Assembly (NCBI GenBank): GCA_025667525.1
Contig: CM046875.1
Span: 289,062,140-289,126,139, forward strand
Source: Glebionis coronaria
Lineage: Eukaryota; Streptophyta; Magnoliopsida; Asterales; Asteraceae
Reading direction: 5' to 3'
Length of the DNA: 64,000 nucleotides
A program made the translations under genes and the position numbers. Shown here piece by piece: positions 1 through 12,934 of the stretch (the stretch's first letter is position 1; the number at the start of each line of letters is the position of its first letter). The notes under the pieces are model-generated. The model did no database searches and was not told where the DNA came from. It saw only the letters and a program-made list of their open reading frames with translations.

Positions 1-1336
1 TGTCATTCCAGATTTACTGATTTTAAACATACAAAATGTTTGTTATGATTAGGGGGTCTTACCCTAAACCACAACCTTAGCCCAAGTGCAGATACTTACT
101 ATAATATAAAAACCATCTCTCATGTTCGTTAGAAGATCCCAATGCAACCCTAAGTACCCCAAACAACCCAAAACTTTAAAAGAAAACAGTCTGACTTCAA
201 AACTGTTTTGACCTCCGACTGTTGTAACCTGTTTTTGACCCACTTCCCCACCTCCAATTTAGTTCTCGTTTCTCGCATTGGAAATACACTTCAATTATCT
301 TTTCAGGGATACTTGGATCGTAAAATAAGAGTTTGTAGAACTCCCAATATTATTAAAACAATTGACTCAAAATTCTGCCCAGTTTTTAAAAACGGGTTTA
401 ATCAAATTAAACTAATTAATTACCCATAACCCCATTAAATACAAGCCCTAGTTTATGTAATCATCATATTATGATTAATATAACATTAGTTTACTGTTTT
501 TAAATTAACCCTAACCTAAATCCATCATATATTGATGTATACATGTTTAATTAAATAAGAACAAATATTAAAAAAAGATTGTACCTTCAATTGATCAAGA
601 TTTTGAAAAACCCTAATTTTCTTCTTCTCTTTTTTTTTTCTCCCCATGGCTGCGTTTTTCCCCTTATTTTTTTATGAATCGTCTTTTTTTTTTCACTAAT
701 ATTCTTTTAATACACCTTATGTACTAGTCCAAGCCCAATACAACTTTCCTTTTTGTTTGTTTTTCCTTCTTGCGTCTACCAAACCGACTCCCCCCTTTTT
801 TATTATTTTTTTCTTTTTATTATTAATATTGGTATTGATAAAAATTACCTTAATTTTCCTTAATTTATTTCAGCTCCTAAAGCCTTCAAAACCTCAAAAC
901 CGTAAAACTAGTCAAATTTACGCTTTTTACCGTAAAAGACGTAAAATATACACTTTTATAAAAAATCTCAAATTTTGAAATAAACTTTATAACTAAGTCC
1001 TAAATGACTTAAAACCATCCCGAAAAAATCCATCTGACTAATTACCTCATCCGAGACCTCTAAATGCTAAACCGTAAATCGTAAAAATACGAATTTCTAT
1101 AATACATATACGTATACGTAAAACCACTAAATAACACCATCTCATTTCATAGTCACTACCATGTGAGCTCATGAACATGAAAATCATCTCACATCGTTTC
1201 ACTCACAAGGTACCCCGTACCGGAAACGATATCCAAACCACAATCTATACCCACCAATAAGCACATAAACACGTAAAGACACATAACTAGCACAAAATAA
1301 AACTAAGTGACGAACCTCAAAACTAGGGTTGTCACA
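1..1336 (-). repeat. 3' LTR of element A, partial
   Basis: Matches 7912-9249 along its whole length with scattered substitutions and small indels. On the minus strand it begins with TGTGACAACC at 1336, just after a purine-rich stretch (GGAGGGAGTGA) that would be the polypurine tract. The other copy continues about 1.3 kb further, so this LTR is cut by the window edge and does not end at base 1. Small ORFs at 208-429 and 8146-8340 are the same LTR sequence in both copies and are not genes. Confidence 0.8.
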
Positions 1337-3545
1337 TCACTCCCTCCTAATAGAAATCTCGTCCCGAGATTTACTCCTTAGGATCAAACACACAAACAAC
1401 AAATCACATGAGGATACTTGTTCTAAATGAACTTCCCTCATTTGCACGTGAACTTTAGTTCAAGTTTCAAAATACCACACTTACAAACCAAAAATAATTA
1501 AACTCATTGCCAAACTCTTGACCTTACAGTCAATAAATCTCATAGATGACTCTTTGATAAAAACAAAGACTCTTGTTAATACAAGTCCCGAATAACCGTA
1601 CATGCAAAATGCATTCTCAAACAACCTTTACCAATCTCAATACATGAAATGTATCATGTATACAACTCATTTTCCACAGGTAATTCTATACTCATAAGCT
1701 AATGGTCCGATCTTTCCAAAGATCATAAATGTACCTACAAAACTCTACATCAGCTCTTCCATTTTACCAAAACATACCACCCGTTACTATGGGTGAAACT
1801 TCCTACATATCTTTGTCACTAACTTTAGTGGTTTCCTCCTTTTCTACATAGCATCCCTTGTTGCTCTCATCCTTTCCACAACATCATTACCACATTAGTA
1901 GCCTCTTTTACCAACTCTAGTCCACAATGGGGACAACTCACCCTATCCTTTCATATAGTGCCTCAAATGTTACTTATCGACTTCTAGTATGATAACTATC
2001 ATTATATGAAAACTCAGCCACCGCTAAAGAGTTTCCTAACTCCCTCTAAATCAATCACTCATGTCCTCAGTGTGACTCCAAAGGTTTTATAAATCTCTCA
2101 CTTGCCTATCCTTTTCTAGTTAGCCAGATATACTCATATCCAATCATGTTCATCAACTCCCTTTAGTCCGTACTCCAAACTACTTAAAATTCAAATTTCC
2201 TTACAAAGTGACCTATGACGGTCTTTCACATATCCATTAGTTCTTCCAATCCAAATCAACTTATGATCTATACACATCATCAAAAGGAAGGTTATCTCAG
2301 TTAGACCAAGCCCTTCGTCCCTATGGCATATCACACCTATAACTCCTCATCCATTCGATTATCGATACTAAGCCTCCCAAACAACCAGTATAGGTCAGTG
2401 CCATTTCCTTTTCCACACTACGACAGTATTAGCCTGCGTTGTGCTTTATTCTACTCATTAGGCTCTACCAAAGTTTCACCTTTGGTTCCTATCTCGACCT
2501 ATTTTATTCTTGCTTCACTTCTATACACACTTCCTTCTTTTTCCTCAACTCATATCATACATCACAATGTGATGCTTCCCATCGTTTCTTCCCTTGCCAT
2601 AATCCTTCATAAGGAATTCCATACATATTAGGCTAACTTTTACACAAAACCCTCCATTCTATCACATCCGTACGCAATCCTTCCAACTTTTCAACTACGT
2701 GACTTCTCATTCCTCTTGAAATATGAGATGAATTAGTTAGTCTATCGTCTATCACCCAACTCTCGTCGTACTTATTCCTCCACCGCATTATGTATCCCTT
2801 CCACCAACTTTGTCCTCACATCGCCCTTTCTAAGCTACTCCTAGTCTACGTCCCTTTTCTCCATATGATTGTCCAAGCCACGCAACATACATGTTGACGC
2901 GTTCTCTACTTTAGACAACTCAACTCGTGCAACCTACATCCTTCATCCAAACCACCCTAATACGTCACCCATATAGTTCAAGTTCGTCTTAGCTTCACTT
3001 CATTCTTCTTATTCCATAACCCATCAACCATGCTTGCCTTTTCCAGATGGTACTTGGCCTTGCAATTTTCTTCCATCAATTAATTCCACCCATCCTCTTT
3101 GCCAAATGTTCAATCAAGATGATTGAATATGTGTTGGAGACGTTCATAATCCGTATAGATCATTCTCCACGTCTCGTACACCAAATGCCTCTAGCATTCT
3201 AGGCAGATATAACAGTCCATCTCCACTAACTAAGTCTATCCAGTTCTTCCAAATCTTCAGTTCCTGCAACGTATAAGTGATCGGCTTTCTTTGTCGTCCT
3301 CGTACGCGTCCAAATCCTTGCTCCACGTATCGTCATGCTTCACGAATTCATCCAGTCCTTCCGATAATGCCAAGATCGGCTCATTATCCAATCCACTTCT
3401 TCAGCCTCCAAAATGCTTCCTCATCCTTCTTCACTTCTCCCCTTGCTGGTTCCATGATATTTCATCATCTCTAACTACTCATCATGGTAAACTTATTACT
3501 AAAACTCATACTCGAAAATCTCACGTATAACTCCACTCAAAAACC

Positions 3546-3760
3546 AACACATAATTCGCCTCACTCTCCTTCTCAGATTTGAGTAGATCAAGATGTCGTC
3601 GATGCTCCCGATGACAACTGGTTTATACACGTTCATGCACACTTGGCTCATTGACACCGTGAAAACCGCTAGTGCTTTGGCGAAGCCAAATGCATAACCA
3701 TAAACCCAAAGCGTTCATTCAACATCCTTAGCAGTTTCAACTATGTCCTCCTTGCACCCT
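3546..3760 (-). pseudogene. Gypsy reverse transcriptase remnant
   Basis: Read on the minus strand, this stretch gives a diverged version of the RT core: FGFAKALAVF, where chromoviruses have a PFGLTNAP-type motif, followed about 25 residues later by an intact IDDILIYS catalytic motif. A stop lies just upstream of the FGF motif. The spacing between the two motifs is normal for gypsy RT, so this is a real remnant. The catalytic aspartates are kept but the surrounding residues are strongly altered. Confidence 0.7.
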
Positions 3761-6574
3761 CTCTCAGCGGCAATACGAATAAATTCCTACCTCGTTCTAT
3801 TTGCAAAATTCTACACGCATTTTAAAAGACCAATGCTTTCTCTCATCAGACCACTCAACCGCTTTCCTCATCCAATCTACTACTAAGCAACTCGACTTTT
3901 ACCTTGCATCCGTTGCAAATTTCCATCAACTCTTGTTCTTGAAATCATTCCGTCAACAATTTCCTTGGAAAGGCACTAACTCCAACTCCTCTCACTTCTC
4001 CTACTTGCTCTATTCATGGTTCTATCTCAAAATAATAGGCAGACCTACTAAATTTCAAGAATTTTTTTTTTAGAAAACATACATGCCTTACGATCAATAT
4101 CCCCTTCCAACACTCTCTATGGCACGTTACTTGTGCCAATATCCATACATTTCACAAATCTCTATTCATCTCCCTTGGCACTCCTAATAGACCCCATGCC
4201 CACATTAGTTCGTCTACGAACCTCTTTCCTCCCCGCCAAGGGTATTCCGACCGTTCTCTCATGGCCACCTACTTAATCGTGTAGGCGCGACCAAGTCTTT
4301 CATATGACTACCTCAACGTTCCCAATCAATACGTAACCAAAAATACATCCTGAATCCACTAGATACGATCGACGAATCAAACCCACGGATAACTAACGAC
4401 ATTTCACGAGCACCAATTAAAACCAGTCAAAAACCACGAGACTTAAGAGAAAACTCAAACCCAAAACGTGTATCTATTCCAGACGACCCATGACAACAAA
4501 AAATAATCCCAGAAACACCCAATAGCAACCAAAACATATTACGTCCCGCGACATATCATTTAAACCGTGCAAAAGATCGACCTTTCCAAAAGAATATACT
4601 TTTATTTATTATTTTTTTTTACCTTCCCACATCTATGTGACTCAAACTATCTACAAACAACCTTCTAGGCGATCTCAAAACTCAACCCAAAGACTAGGTA
4701 TCCCGTGCACCCCAAATAAAAATAAACTACTATTCAAAACTCAACCTTGAACCCGACAATTGTATAACAATTCCGACCAGTCCACTGACCTCCCATGACT
4801 GTACTTTCTGAATATTTGAAAAGTACGTTCCGAGTACATAAATTTTGGCTTTTGAATCACTCAAAAAGCTCTAAAAACGAACAAGTTATGACCAAAACAG
4901 TCTTATATTAATGTAAGATAAAATTGTATGTGAAATCTTCATAAACTCAATTTAACCTTGTATTAATAATTATAAATGACGTGAATCGGTTAAACCCAAT
5001 TATATAAACTATGTAAGTAGAAAGGAATTTTACTTCGCTTTATTTTAAAGAAAGTCTTTTAGAATTTGAAATAAATAAGTGTTGATTAAAAGAAATCTTA
5101 TGTTACATCTTGTTTCAAACACGACTCCAACCCTTACCCTTATTTTACCGAATACAACCAACTATCTAACCCTATAATAGATTTCCAAGTCCCCCCACCC
5201 TTTTTCTCAATATATACCGACCAAAAGAAATGTAAGACCCAACACAAAAGATTCCATTATCTCAAAAGAAATCCCAAGTTATTTCAATAGACTTAAAACC
5301 AAGAACACCATTTTAAAACGTACACGTGAAATACGAAACTCAAAGAATACGCTACCAGACACACTTCAAAAGATTCAAAACGTCGTTGAAACTCCACCAA
5401 ACTCGAGCACTAATAAATTGTTTAAACACAAGAGAGCACTAGGTACGTTCAAGTTATAATAACTACTGAACGACCGTAAATCATAACGTAACATCTACTA
5501 GTATATATACATCCGCATATGTATATCTATTGAATCTCCCAAACATACTCGTTATCATACTTGTCAAGTCAATCAATCGCTTTATACGCTCGTTTTTCCA
5601 TACGAGGAATCACCATCTCACCGTGCCACAACAAGGCAATAAGCCCACCTCCAAAACCAAACCATATCGTGCGACCCCATAATCACACAACACTACTATA
5701 ACCCAAAACATATAACACAAAAAGAACCATAGCCATATCATAGGCAGCCATTACGTAAACCCATATATATATATACCCAAATTCTACATCTCATCATATA
5801 CAAGCATGTACTAACCCTATTTCATGCAATCATACTTGAGAACCCATTGAAGTTGTGGTACTTGTATAACTATGTTGGCCACCATACTTATACAATTACC
5901 CTTTCCCCAATGCACTCCCTCCTATGATGACACTTATAAGAATCAATACAACATATAACACATAAATCCCTCTACTCACGTAAGCTCATAACCACATAAC
6001 CAATTAGGTCCAAAACTCCATCTATAAAAATAACATAATAAAAATCTTGGAATACAGAAATCCATAGTCTAGCTAAAACAGCCCACACTAAATCCAAAAC
6101 GAAAACATAATCAGTTATAAGTTATGTCGCCCGTAAGAGTGGAAACAGCTTAAAACCCTTCATATCTACCTACTCCTAATAACTCGCACCACCACATAAT
6201 TCTTAGGGAACATGACTTAAACATCAAAAGAAAATAATATCTCTCGGGTACATAAAATAACCCAACACAAGATAGAAACTACCATGTACCAAATTATGTA
6301 CTATAGTGTACAATTTAGGCAAAATACAACAATGACTAGCGTGGATGATTATGGTTCAACCTTTACTAGTCACAACCCGAAAAGAAAATAACATGTGGCT
6401 AAGTATGAACTTACTACTGTTCAATTCATACTAGTCAAAACATCACAATAAATAACATCCAAACACATCAATTATATAAAATGTACACATACTCCTATGA
6501 CGCCTATATGCAGGGACCCTTAAGCTATAGACTAGGCTACGCGACTAGGCAATCTAATTCTATATAACCATTGT

Positions 6575-6585
6575 CTCTGATACCA
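6575..6585 (-). other. Primer binding site of element A (initiator Met tRNA type)
   Basis: The minus strand reads TGGTATCAGAG, three bases inside the 5' LTR end (TGTGACA, AAA, then the site). It is complementary to the 3' end of plant initiator Met tRNA. This fixes the element's orientation and the inner end of the 5' LTR at 6589. Confidence 0.8.
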
Positions 6586-6588
6586 TTT

Positions 6589-9249
6589 TGTCACACCCCA
6601 CCATGGCAGAATATGGGGCGCGACGTATGGATATCATCACAACAAACGGTGTCTCTATAGAGAAAACTAAAATGCAACTATAATGTCATAAATGGCGACA
6701 CAAAGGTCATGACAATATCTCAACATAGCAGGAGTCTAGGTAAGTAGGTAATAGTCCTACCACTTACCCAAGACAAACAATTAACAAAATCAAAAAAACA
6801 TATAGGTGCCAACAGTATCACTTATTCACAACGCATAAGAATAAACTAAGAAGGAACGGGGATCTCCTTCTATATGCAATCCTAAGGCATCCAAGTCTAG
6901 CCTTTTCTAACCACAAGCTTAACCACATTCACACCTGAAAGAGACACTAAAACACGTCAACATAAAGTTGGTGAGAGTCATAGGTTTAGACTCAAACGCC
7001 AAAATCATACCATAAGCTGTGAGTAACAACCAAAAGTTAAAAAAAGATGGACAATGTGATACTAATATGCATTAACAAACTAACATTTATGATTTAACTA
7101 ATCAAACCAAAACTCAGGCTCCCAGCCATACCAAACACCATACTCCCATAGGCATCCAAACACCTATGAACCAAATCCCAAGGCCCCGCCTTGTCAACAA
7201 CCCCTTGGTCCCATAGATGCTCACACACCTATGTACCTCCCCAAGGCCCCGCCTTGTCAACATCCCCTTGGTCCCATAGATGCTCACACATCTATGTACA
7301 TCCCCAACGCCCCGCCTTGTCAACATCCCCTTGGTACCAAGTCAAAACATAAACAATCAAGAATTATCTAGCAGTTAATCACATAAGTATGCACACATAA
7401 GTCCATTACCAACGCCAAACATTCACAACATAAATTTATAAACAACATAACATAGTGTCTCTTCCATCCCATCTTGAAGTCAAAATCAATAGTAAACATG
7501 GGACTATGAAACTCACCTGATTGAGCTTCCCCAAACATCCGTGCACTAGCAAAAAAACTAACAAACCAAAAACACATAATCAAAACATGAACCAAACACT
7601 AAAATGGCTCATCAACCTATGATGGACATCTAACCTTCTCCCATATATATACCTCATATATACGCTCTAAGCATCTCATTACACCCCTCTATAAAGCCCT
7701 TAACTCGTTTTACTTCATAACACATCCGTTAACATTTTATCAAAAACAGTCCCAGTTTTAGGTCTCCAAACAATAAGCCAAACACACACCTAAACACACC
7801 CATGATCTCTGTAAAGGGAATATTTATTCTCTTACATATGTTAGCTAACACCTCCTACTTTCCTCAACCTTAAATCTACTGTTAAGGCCCCGATATATAT
7901 ATATATACTTTTGTGATTCCATATTTACTGATTTTAAACATACAAAAAGTTTGTTATGATTAGGGGGTCTTACCCTAAACCACAACCTTAGCCCAAGTTC
8001 AGATACTTACTAAAATATATAAACCATCTCTCATGTTCGTTAGAAGATCCCAATACAACCCTAAGTACCCCAAACAACCCAAAACTTAAAAAGAAAACAG
8101 GCTAACTTCAAAACTGTTTTGACCTCCGACTGATGTAACCTGTTTTTGACCCACTTCCCGACCTCCAATTTAGTTCTCGTTTCTTGCATTGGAAAGCCAC
8201 TTAAATTACCTTTTCAGGAATACTTGTATCGTAAAATAAGAGTTTGTAGAACTCCCAACATGATCAAAACAATTGACTCAAAATTCTGCCAAGTTTTTAA
8301 AAACGGGTTTAATCAAATTAAACTAACTAATTACCCATAACCCCATTAAATACAAGCCCTAGTTTATGTAATCATCATATTATGATTAATATAACATTAG
8401 TTTACTGTTTTTAAATTAACCCTAACCTAAATCCATCATATATTGATGTATACATGTTTAATTAAATAAGAACAAATATTAAAACAAGATTGTACCTTCA
8501 ATTGATCAAGATTTTGAAAAACCCTAATTTTCTTCTTCTCTTTTTTTTTCTCCCCATGGCTGCGTTTTTTCCCTTATTTTTTTTATGAATCGTCTTTTTT
8601 TTTCACTAATATTGTTTTAATACACCTTATGTACTAGTCCAAGCCCAATACAACTTTCCTTTTTCTTTTTTTTTTCCTTCTTGCGTCTACCAAACCGACT
8701 CCTCCCTTTTTTAATTTTTTTTTTCTTTTTATTATTAATATTGGTATTAATAATATTACCTTAATTTTCCTTGATTTATTTCAGCTCCTAAAGCCTTCAA
8801 AACCTCAAAACCGTAAAACTAGTCAAATTTACGCGTTTTACCGTAAAAGACGTAAAATATACACTTTTATAAAAAAATCTCAAATTTTGAAATAAACTTT
8901 ATAACTAAGTCCTAAATGACTTAAAACCATCCCGAAAAATATCCATATGACTAATTACCTCATCCGAGACCTCTAAATGCTAAACCGTAAATCGTAAAAA
9001 TACGACTTTCTATAATACATATACGTATACGTAAAACCACTAAATGACACCATCTTATTTCATAGTCACTACCATGTGAGCTCATGAACATGAAAATCAT
9101 CTCACATCGTTTCACTCACAAGGTACCCCGTACTGGAAACGATATCCAAACCACAATCTATACCCACAAATAAGCACATAAACACGTAAAGACACGTAAC
9201 TAGCACAAAATAAAACTAAGTGACGAACCCCAATACCAGGGTTGTCACA
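6589..9249 (-). repeat. 5' LTR of element A
   Basis: 2.66 kb. The outer end is TGTGACAACC at 9249 and the inner end is TGTGACA at 6589, directly before the primer site. Its first 1.34 kb (7912-9249) is duplicated at 1-1336. The remaining 1.3 kb has no copy in the window, as expected if the other LTR continues past the left edge. It contains a 63-bp tandem repeat at about 7150-7340. Confidence 0.75.
7150..7340. repeat. 63-bp tandem repeat inside the LTR
   Basis: The phrase CCCCTTGGTCCCATAG or close variants starts at 7201 and 7264, and CCCCTTGGTACC starts at 7327, giving a 63-bp period. A more diverged partial unit lies upstream from about 7150. Because 63 is a multiple of three, a minus-strand frame at 7114-7326 appears as a repeated peptide (LTRRGLGEVHRCVSIYGTKG). 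I take this as a by-product of the repeat, not a gene. Confidence 0.85.
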
Positions 9250-10226
9250 ACACCGCATCCCGTATCATATACCAAAGAACTTAATTTGTATGTCAAATTA
9301 AATAATTCAATCATAAATAAAGTACATGAAGTTGCAGCGCTCTGCTCAGATTTCTTCTTTATTTCTCGTAATTCTTCGAGGTAAAGAGGACAATTCCTCT
9401 TCCAGTGACCACTTGCCTTTCAATGGTGACAAGTCTCATCTTTCTGAGATGTATTCTTCTTGAAAAAGTTCTGCTTAGGTTTCGAATAAGTCACAACTTG
9501 CTTGCCCTTATCACCCTTGCCTTTGCCTTTCTTCTTGTTCTCTTGCGGTTTTGGCTTACTCACTCTACCCTTTTGTATAGTTAGTACAGAAGGAGTAGCG
9601 GTAGATGCCTTGTCTTTCAACCCCTTTTCATAGTCAATGAGCATTGCATGCAAATCATTAATTGTCTTCCCCGTGCAATGCATATAATAGTTTCTAACAA
9701 AATCATTGAAGTTCTTGTTAAGGGACCTATTGATCTAGTTGATAGACATATTATGATCATAGGGTTGTCCTAGTGCAATGATTTGTTCCATATAACCCCT
9801 CATCTCCATGTAATGGGCACAAACAGACTTTGTAGGAGCTTGCTTTCAGCTATGCAAACCATCTACTAAGTCATAGATCTCCACAGCTTGCGGCTTTTCA
9901 AACATAGCCTTGAGCTCATCAAGCACTCGCTTAGGTGAAAATAGCTCATACTTCTGTTGAAGTGGAGGATCCATTTTTCCTAACATTAAGGCAACCACAT
10001 CAAAGTGCTTCTTAATACTAGCATTGTGTTCAAGTCTTTGCGCATCAGATGATCCTTCAGCAAGATCCTCCGGATAAGGAGTAGTCAAGATATCAATAGT
10101 ACCCGCTACTCTCAAGAAAATTATTAGTGAGCGATACCAATCATTGAATTTTGGGCCAGCAAGTTCAGGATGATCAAAGAAATCTTTGAACGCAGAACTT
10201 ATAGTCATATTGTCGGGTTGAGCCAT
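9250..10226 (-). pseudogene. Ty1/copia gag and start of protease, interrupted
   Basis: Reads from a Met at 10226 leftwards. The first 126 residues are the copia gag N-terminal domain (WYRSLIIFLRVAG, LGKMDPPLQQKYE, LDELKAMFE). After stops the frame continues at 9683-9420 (GKTINDLHAMLIDYEKGLK, then a lysine-rich linker). The zinc knuckle follows at about 9427-9386 and reads C-H-H, then a TGA stop where the second Cys should be, then SGHWKRNCP. The frame goes on to the protease active-site region (SLVYDTGCG at about 9258-9280) and stops at 9250, where element A is inserted. The rest of pol would lie beyond the left edge. Gag packages RNA; the DTG aspartate is the catalytic residue of the retroviral-type protease. 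Confidence 0.85.
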
Positions 10227-11761
10227 TTCTACATAAATAAGTTTAAATATTAGTATTTTAGATAATAAAATAATTTCAGGAAGATAAAATTACCCCAGTA
10301 TTTAAACCATATTATTTTCCTTGAATCCTAGAACTTTATTGACATAAATCCATTACATCAGCTGATCTGCTAGTAATGAATGTACTTAACATAGCGACTT
10401 GTCGAGCAATTCAATTGACAAACAATTTTCAATTTCTAGATATTTTAAGGGATTACATTGCCAAAAGAACGTTTTTCATTGTAAACATGTTTCATCCCTT
10501 CTGAATACCTTAAGTTTCCAGATCTAACTGAGTAACTTAATTAAGTCGTCTAATCTGAGTAACGTAAAAACATCATACGAATTATCATTCTACGAAAGGT
10601 TTTCTCTCCATCCCAACATCACCTAAAATCTTATTTGATGACGTAGTAATTTCAAGTGTTCGTCAATTAGGAGCATTCGACTTAAATTTTAAGGGTATAA
10701 ATTTTGATGTCAAAATCAATGTATGGAGAAGCATGCATACAACTCCATAGCATAAGTTTAATAAAACATTTAGTAAACTTCTTCACGAGACTAAATTTCT
10801 ACATAAATTATGTTGAGGTATTGGTTAAACCAATTAAAGAATTTACCCACAACTATTTACAACATACTTTTTCTAGAACTCGGCTAAAGCATAAAGCAAT
10901 ACCCTTAATCATTGTGTTTCGGGTGTGAATTTACGGTAAATCAACCTTAACGTATAATGCAAGTAATAATCGTAGGTAATTTAAATTTCACGCACAGGTG
11001 AGCCAGGAATTTGGTCAGCGACTAATGGCATAACACCTCCTTCCTTAACCGGGTACATGACCAGCGGTGCGTTATACCCACGTTATAGTTTGTCAAAAAG
11101 AGTAGGCCGTTAAATTATTATTGCAATTTACCGATCAACATAATTCTATGCAATTTAATATCTCAAAACAAATCTTAATTTTAATATGATTTAGTCCATA
11201 TTATTTCTTTTCAAAAAAAAACCCTTGTTTACAACAATTCAACAATTTAATATAAACAAGTAAAAAAAACAACTAAATTATAAAACACATAATAACAATT
11301 TATATGTGCAAAAAAATAAATCAAATAGCCACATGCATACGATTTATTCCATAATCATAAAATCTAGGTTTTTATATTCATATAAAAGTCTTCCCTAATT
11401 CAAGATTTATTGAATCAAATAATCACGTAGCACATAAAATCATATAAACATATAATTTTACAATCCATGAAAACATGCACGTTATCATGGATTCCCCATA
11501 AATCTTAACAATTAAATATCTACAGATCGTAATCATACATGACATAACAATTAATCATGCAATTTAATCTAAAATTATCCCACATGTAATTTAGGGTTTC
11601 AAAACAATTCCTTTTTTTATAAAAATTCTGCCAAAAACCTTAATTTTTAAAAAACAAAACCCTATTTTTTAAGAAAACCTAAAAAAACATGTAGTTTTAA
11701 CTCAAAACAATTATTAGTTAAAAAAACTTTAGATTTTCGATATTTATAACATGTTAAAACG
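10227..11761 (-). other. Untranslated leader of the left copia element
   Basis: AT-rich DNA between the primer site and the gag start, with no reading frame that looks coding. The plus-strand ORF at 10704-10928 has no recognisable motif and is not kept. I see no other feature here. Confidence 0.5.
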
Positions 11762-11773
11762 TCTTTGATACCA
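11762..11773 (-). other. Primer binding site of the left copia element
   Basis: The minus strand reads TGGTATCAAAGAC, one base inside the LTR end. It resembles the complement of initiator Met tRNA (TGGTATCAGAGC) with one substitution. The site lies between the LTR and the gag-bearing side, confirming minus orientation. Confidence 0.65.
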
Positions 11774-11774
11774 C

Positions 11775-12597
11775 TGAAGGTTTATTAACATCATAACAAT
11801 TATATAAAACCCTAAACGAGATCAAAGCACATATAGAGGAAGCGATTTAACAAGATCATAATAATAACACAATAATAAATAATCTAATTAGGGTTACATA
11901 CCTTTACGCTAAAGCAAATCCACAAGACGAAGAACGAATCACCAATTAGAGTTTACAACGAACGCCACCAAGATATAGTCTAAAGTTAGACTATTTTACG
12001 ATCTTGTACACACGTAATACAACGAGCTAACCGTGATTCTAGCACGTGAAAACCGAGCTTCAAAGCTTGTAAATAATCTACCCAACAACCCTAGAGAGGG
12101 TATAGGACTAGATTATCAACACAATCGATCAACCAAGAAAACCAACCGAAAACCCCTTCGTGGTTACCCCTTGCGATCGGCCAAAAGAGAGAGAGAGGAA
12201 GAGAGATTCAAGTTATGAAGATTATGAGGGGTGAGGGGATGTATTTCTAGGCCTCAAATCCATTGTAGCCCAATTAAATAAAAGGCAACTTTTGCCTCCC
12301 CCCCCCCCCCTTGGAGCCCTAACCGACCGATGAAACACCCCTTGTTGGGTGTTCTGGAACCTTCCGTCCTTCTTCCTTTTAATTCCTCTTTCTATATATT
12401 ATTTAACACTCGTTAATACTTAACTTTTAATTAATTAACGATCGTTAAAGTTATATAGTTATTTAGCTCGGTTGATTTTAATAAATATAATAAATATATT
12501 TGTTAAATAAATTAACTCTTCATGTATTGAGTGCAATCTCGTAATCTCGAGTTCGATCCTATCACACGACTATTAAATATAAGTCCATGAACTTTCA
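11775..12597 (-). repeat. 5' LTR of the left copia element
   Basis: 823 bp with plus-strand ends TGAAGG...CTTTCA, so TG...CA on either strand. The copy at 55525-56301 shares long stretches, such as the segment around AAGCGATTTAACAAGATCAT and the end TCGTAATCTCGAGTTCGATC with its counterpart, so both belong to one family. A C-run lies at about 12299-12310. The flanking GCAAC (12598-12602) would be the target duplication; its partner is outside the window. Confidence 0.8.
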
Positions 12598-12934
12598 GCA
12601 ACCCCATCGATCACAGATCAGATATCCTTGTTAGGCCCCTTGCTAATCATGATGTTGTAGCAAGTTTTACAGCCAGTACATTTCATGCTGGGCCTGGAAA
12701 AAGACACAATGTGCACACCTAATAATTGGCCAAAGTCCTTTGGTCGTCCTCATTGTAGTAGCAGTACGTCTGCACGTAATGAGTTAACCTCACCCATAAG
12801 GACATTTTATTATGTTACATATAAGTCATAAACAAAAGCACACACCATGTTAAAAGCATTAAATACAAGACAAGTTCTAGTAGTACGAACATCAAAGTAC
12901 TTAGCTATTACAGACCGAGTGCGAACATTTGTAC
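12598..12934. other. No gene seen
   Basis: Between the copia LTR and the end of the Transposase_28 remnant. It may be 3' flank of that gene. I see no coding signal, repeat or regulatory element here. Confidence 0.4.

Larger units (their letters stand above)
1337..6588 (-). pseudogene. Decayed internal region of element A (gag-pol remnants)
   Basis: About 5.2 kb with no long ORF; the largest minus-strand reading frames are about 60-90 residues. Pol can still be followed. Reverse transcriptase is at about 3546-3760 (listed separately). A minus-strand frame at 3144-3326 reads DGLLYLPRMLEAFGVRDV, which resembles the segment between RNase H and integrase in chromoviruses. The end at 1337-1380 has the CTCGGGACGAGAT phrase. 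From about 4100 to 6570 I see only AT-rich DNA with no recognisable gag. The element cannot have coded for its own proteins in this state. Confidence 0.6.
1..9249 (-). mobile_element. Ty3/gypsy chromovirus-like LTR element (element A), 3' end outside window
   Basis: Minus-strand element. Its 5' LTR is 6589-9249, the primer site 6575-6585 and the internal region 1337-6588. The 3' LTR begins at 1336 and runs off the left edge. Seen: 1-1336 and 7912-9249 are near copies, and both LTRs begin (minus strand) with TGTGACAACCCT. The 5' LTR ends TGTGACA, followed by AAA and TGGTATCAGAG, the complement of the initiator Met tRNA 3' end. The internal 3' end carries the phrase CTCGGGACGAGAT, which I associate with Tekay/Del-type chromoviruses. 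The element sits inside the protease of a copia element. The right-hand target flank is ACACC (9250-9254); its partner is outside the window. Lineage is inference. Confidence 0.8.

Noticed and set aside
208..978. Small ORFs in the left LTR (208-429, 757-978)
   Set aside because: They lie in LTR DNA of element A. The first recurs at 8146-8340 with amino-acid changes and a shorter frame, and neither has a motif.
1..1336. Reading 1-1336 as a complete LTR with the window starting at its boundary
   Set aside because: The other copy continues to 6589 before reaching the primer site, so the LTR is about 2.66 kb and is cut by the window edge.
7114..7326. Repeated peptide LTRRGLGEVHRCVSIYGTKG
   Set aside because: It is the translation of a 63-bp tandem repeat inside an LTR. 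The period is a multiple of three, so the frame stays open by chance.
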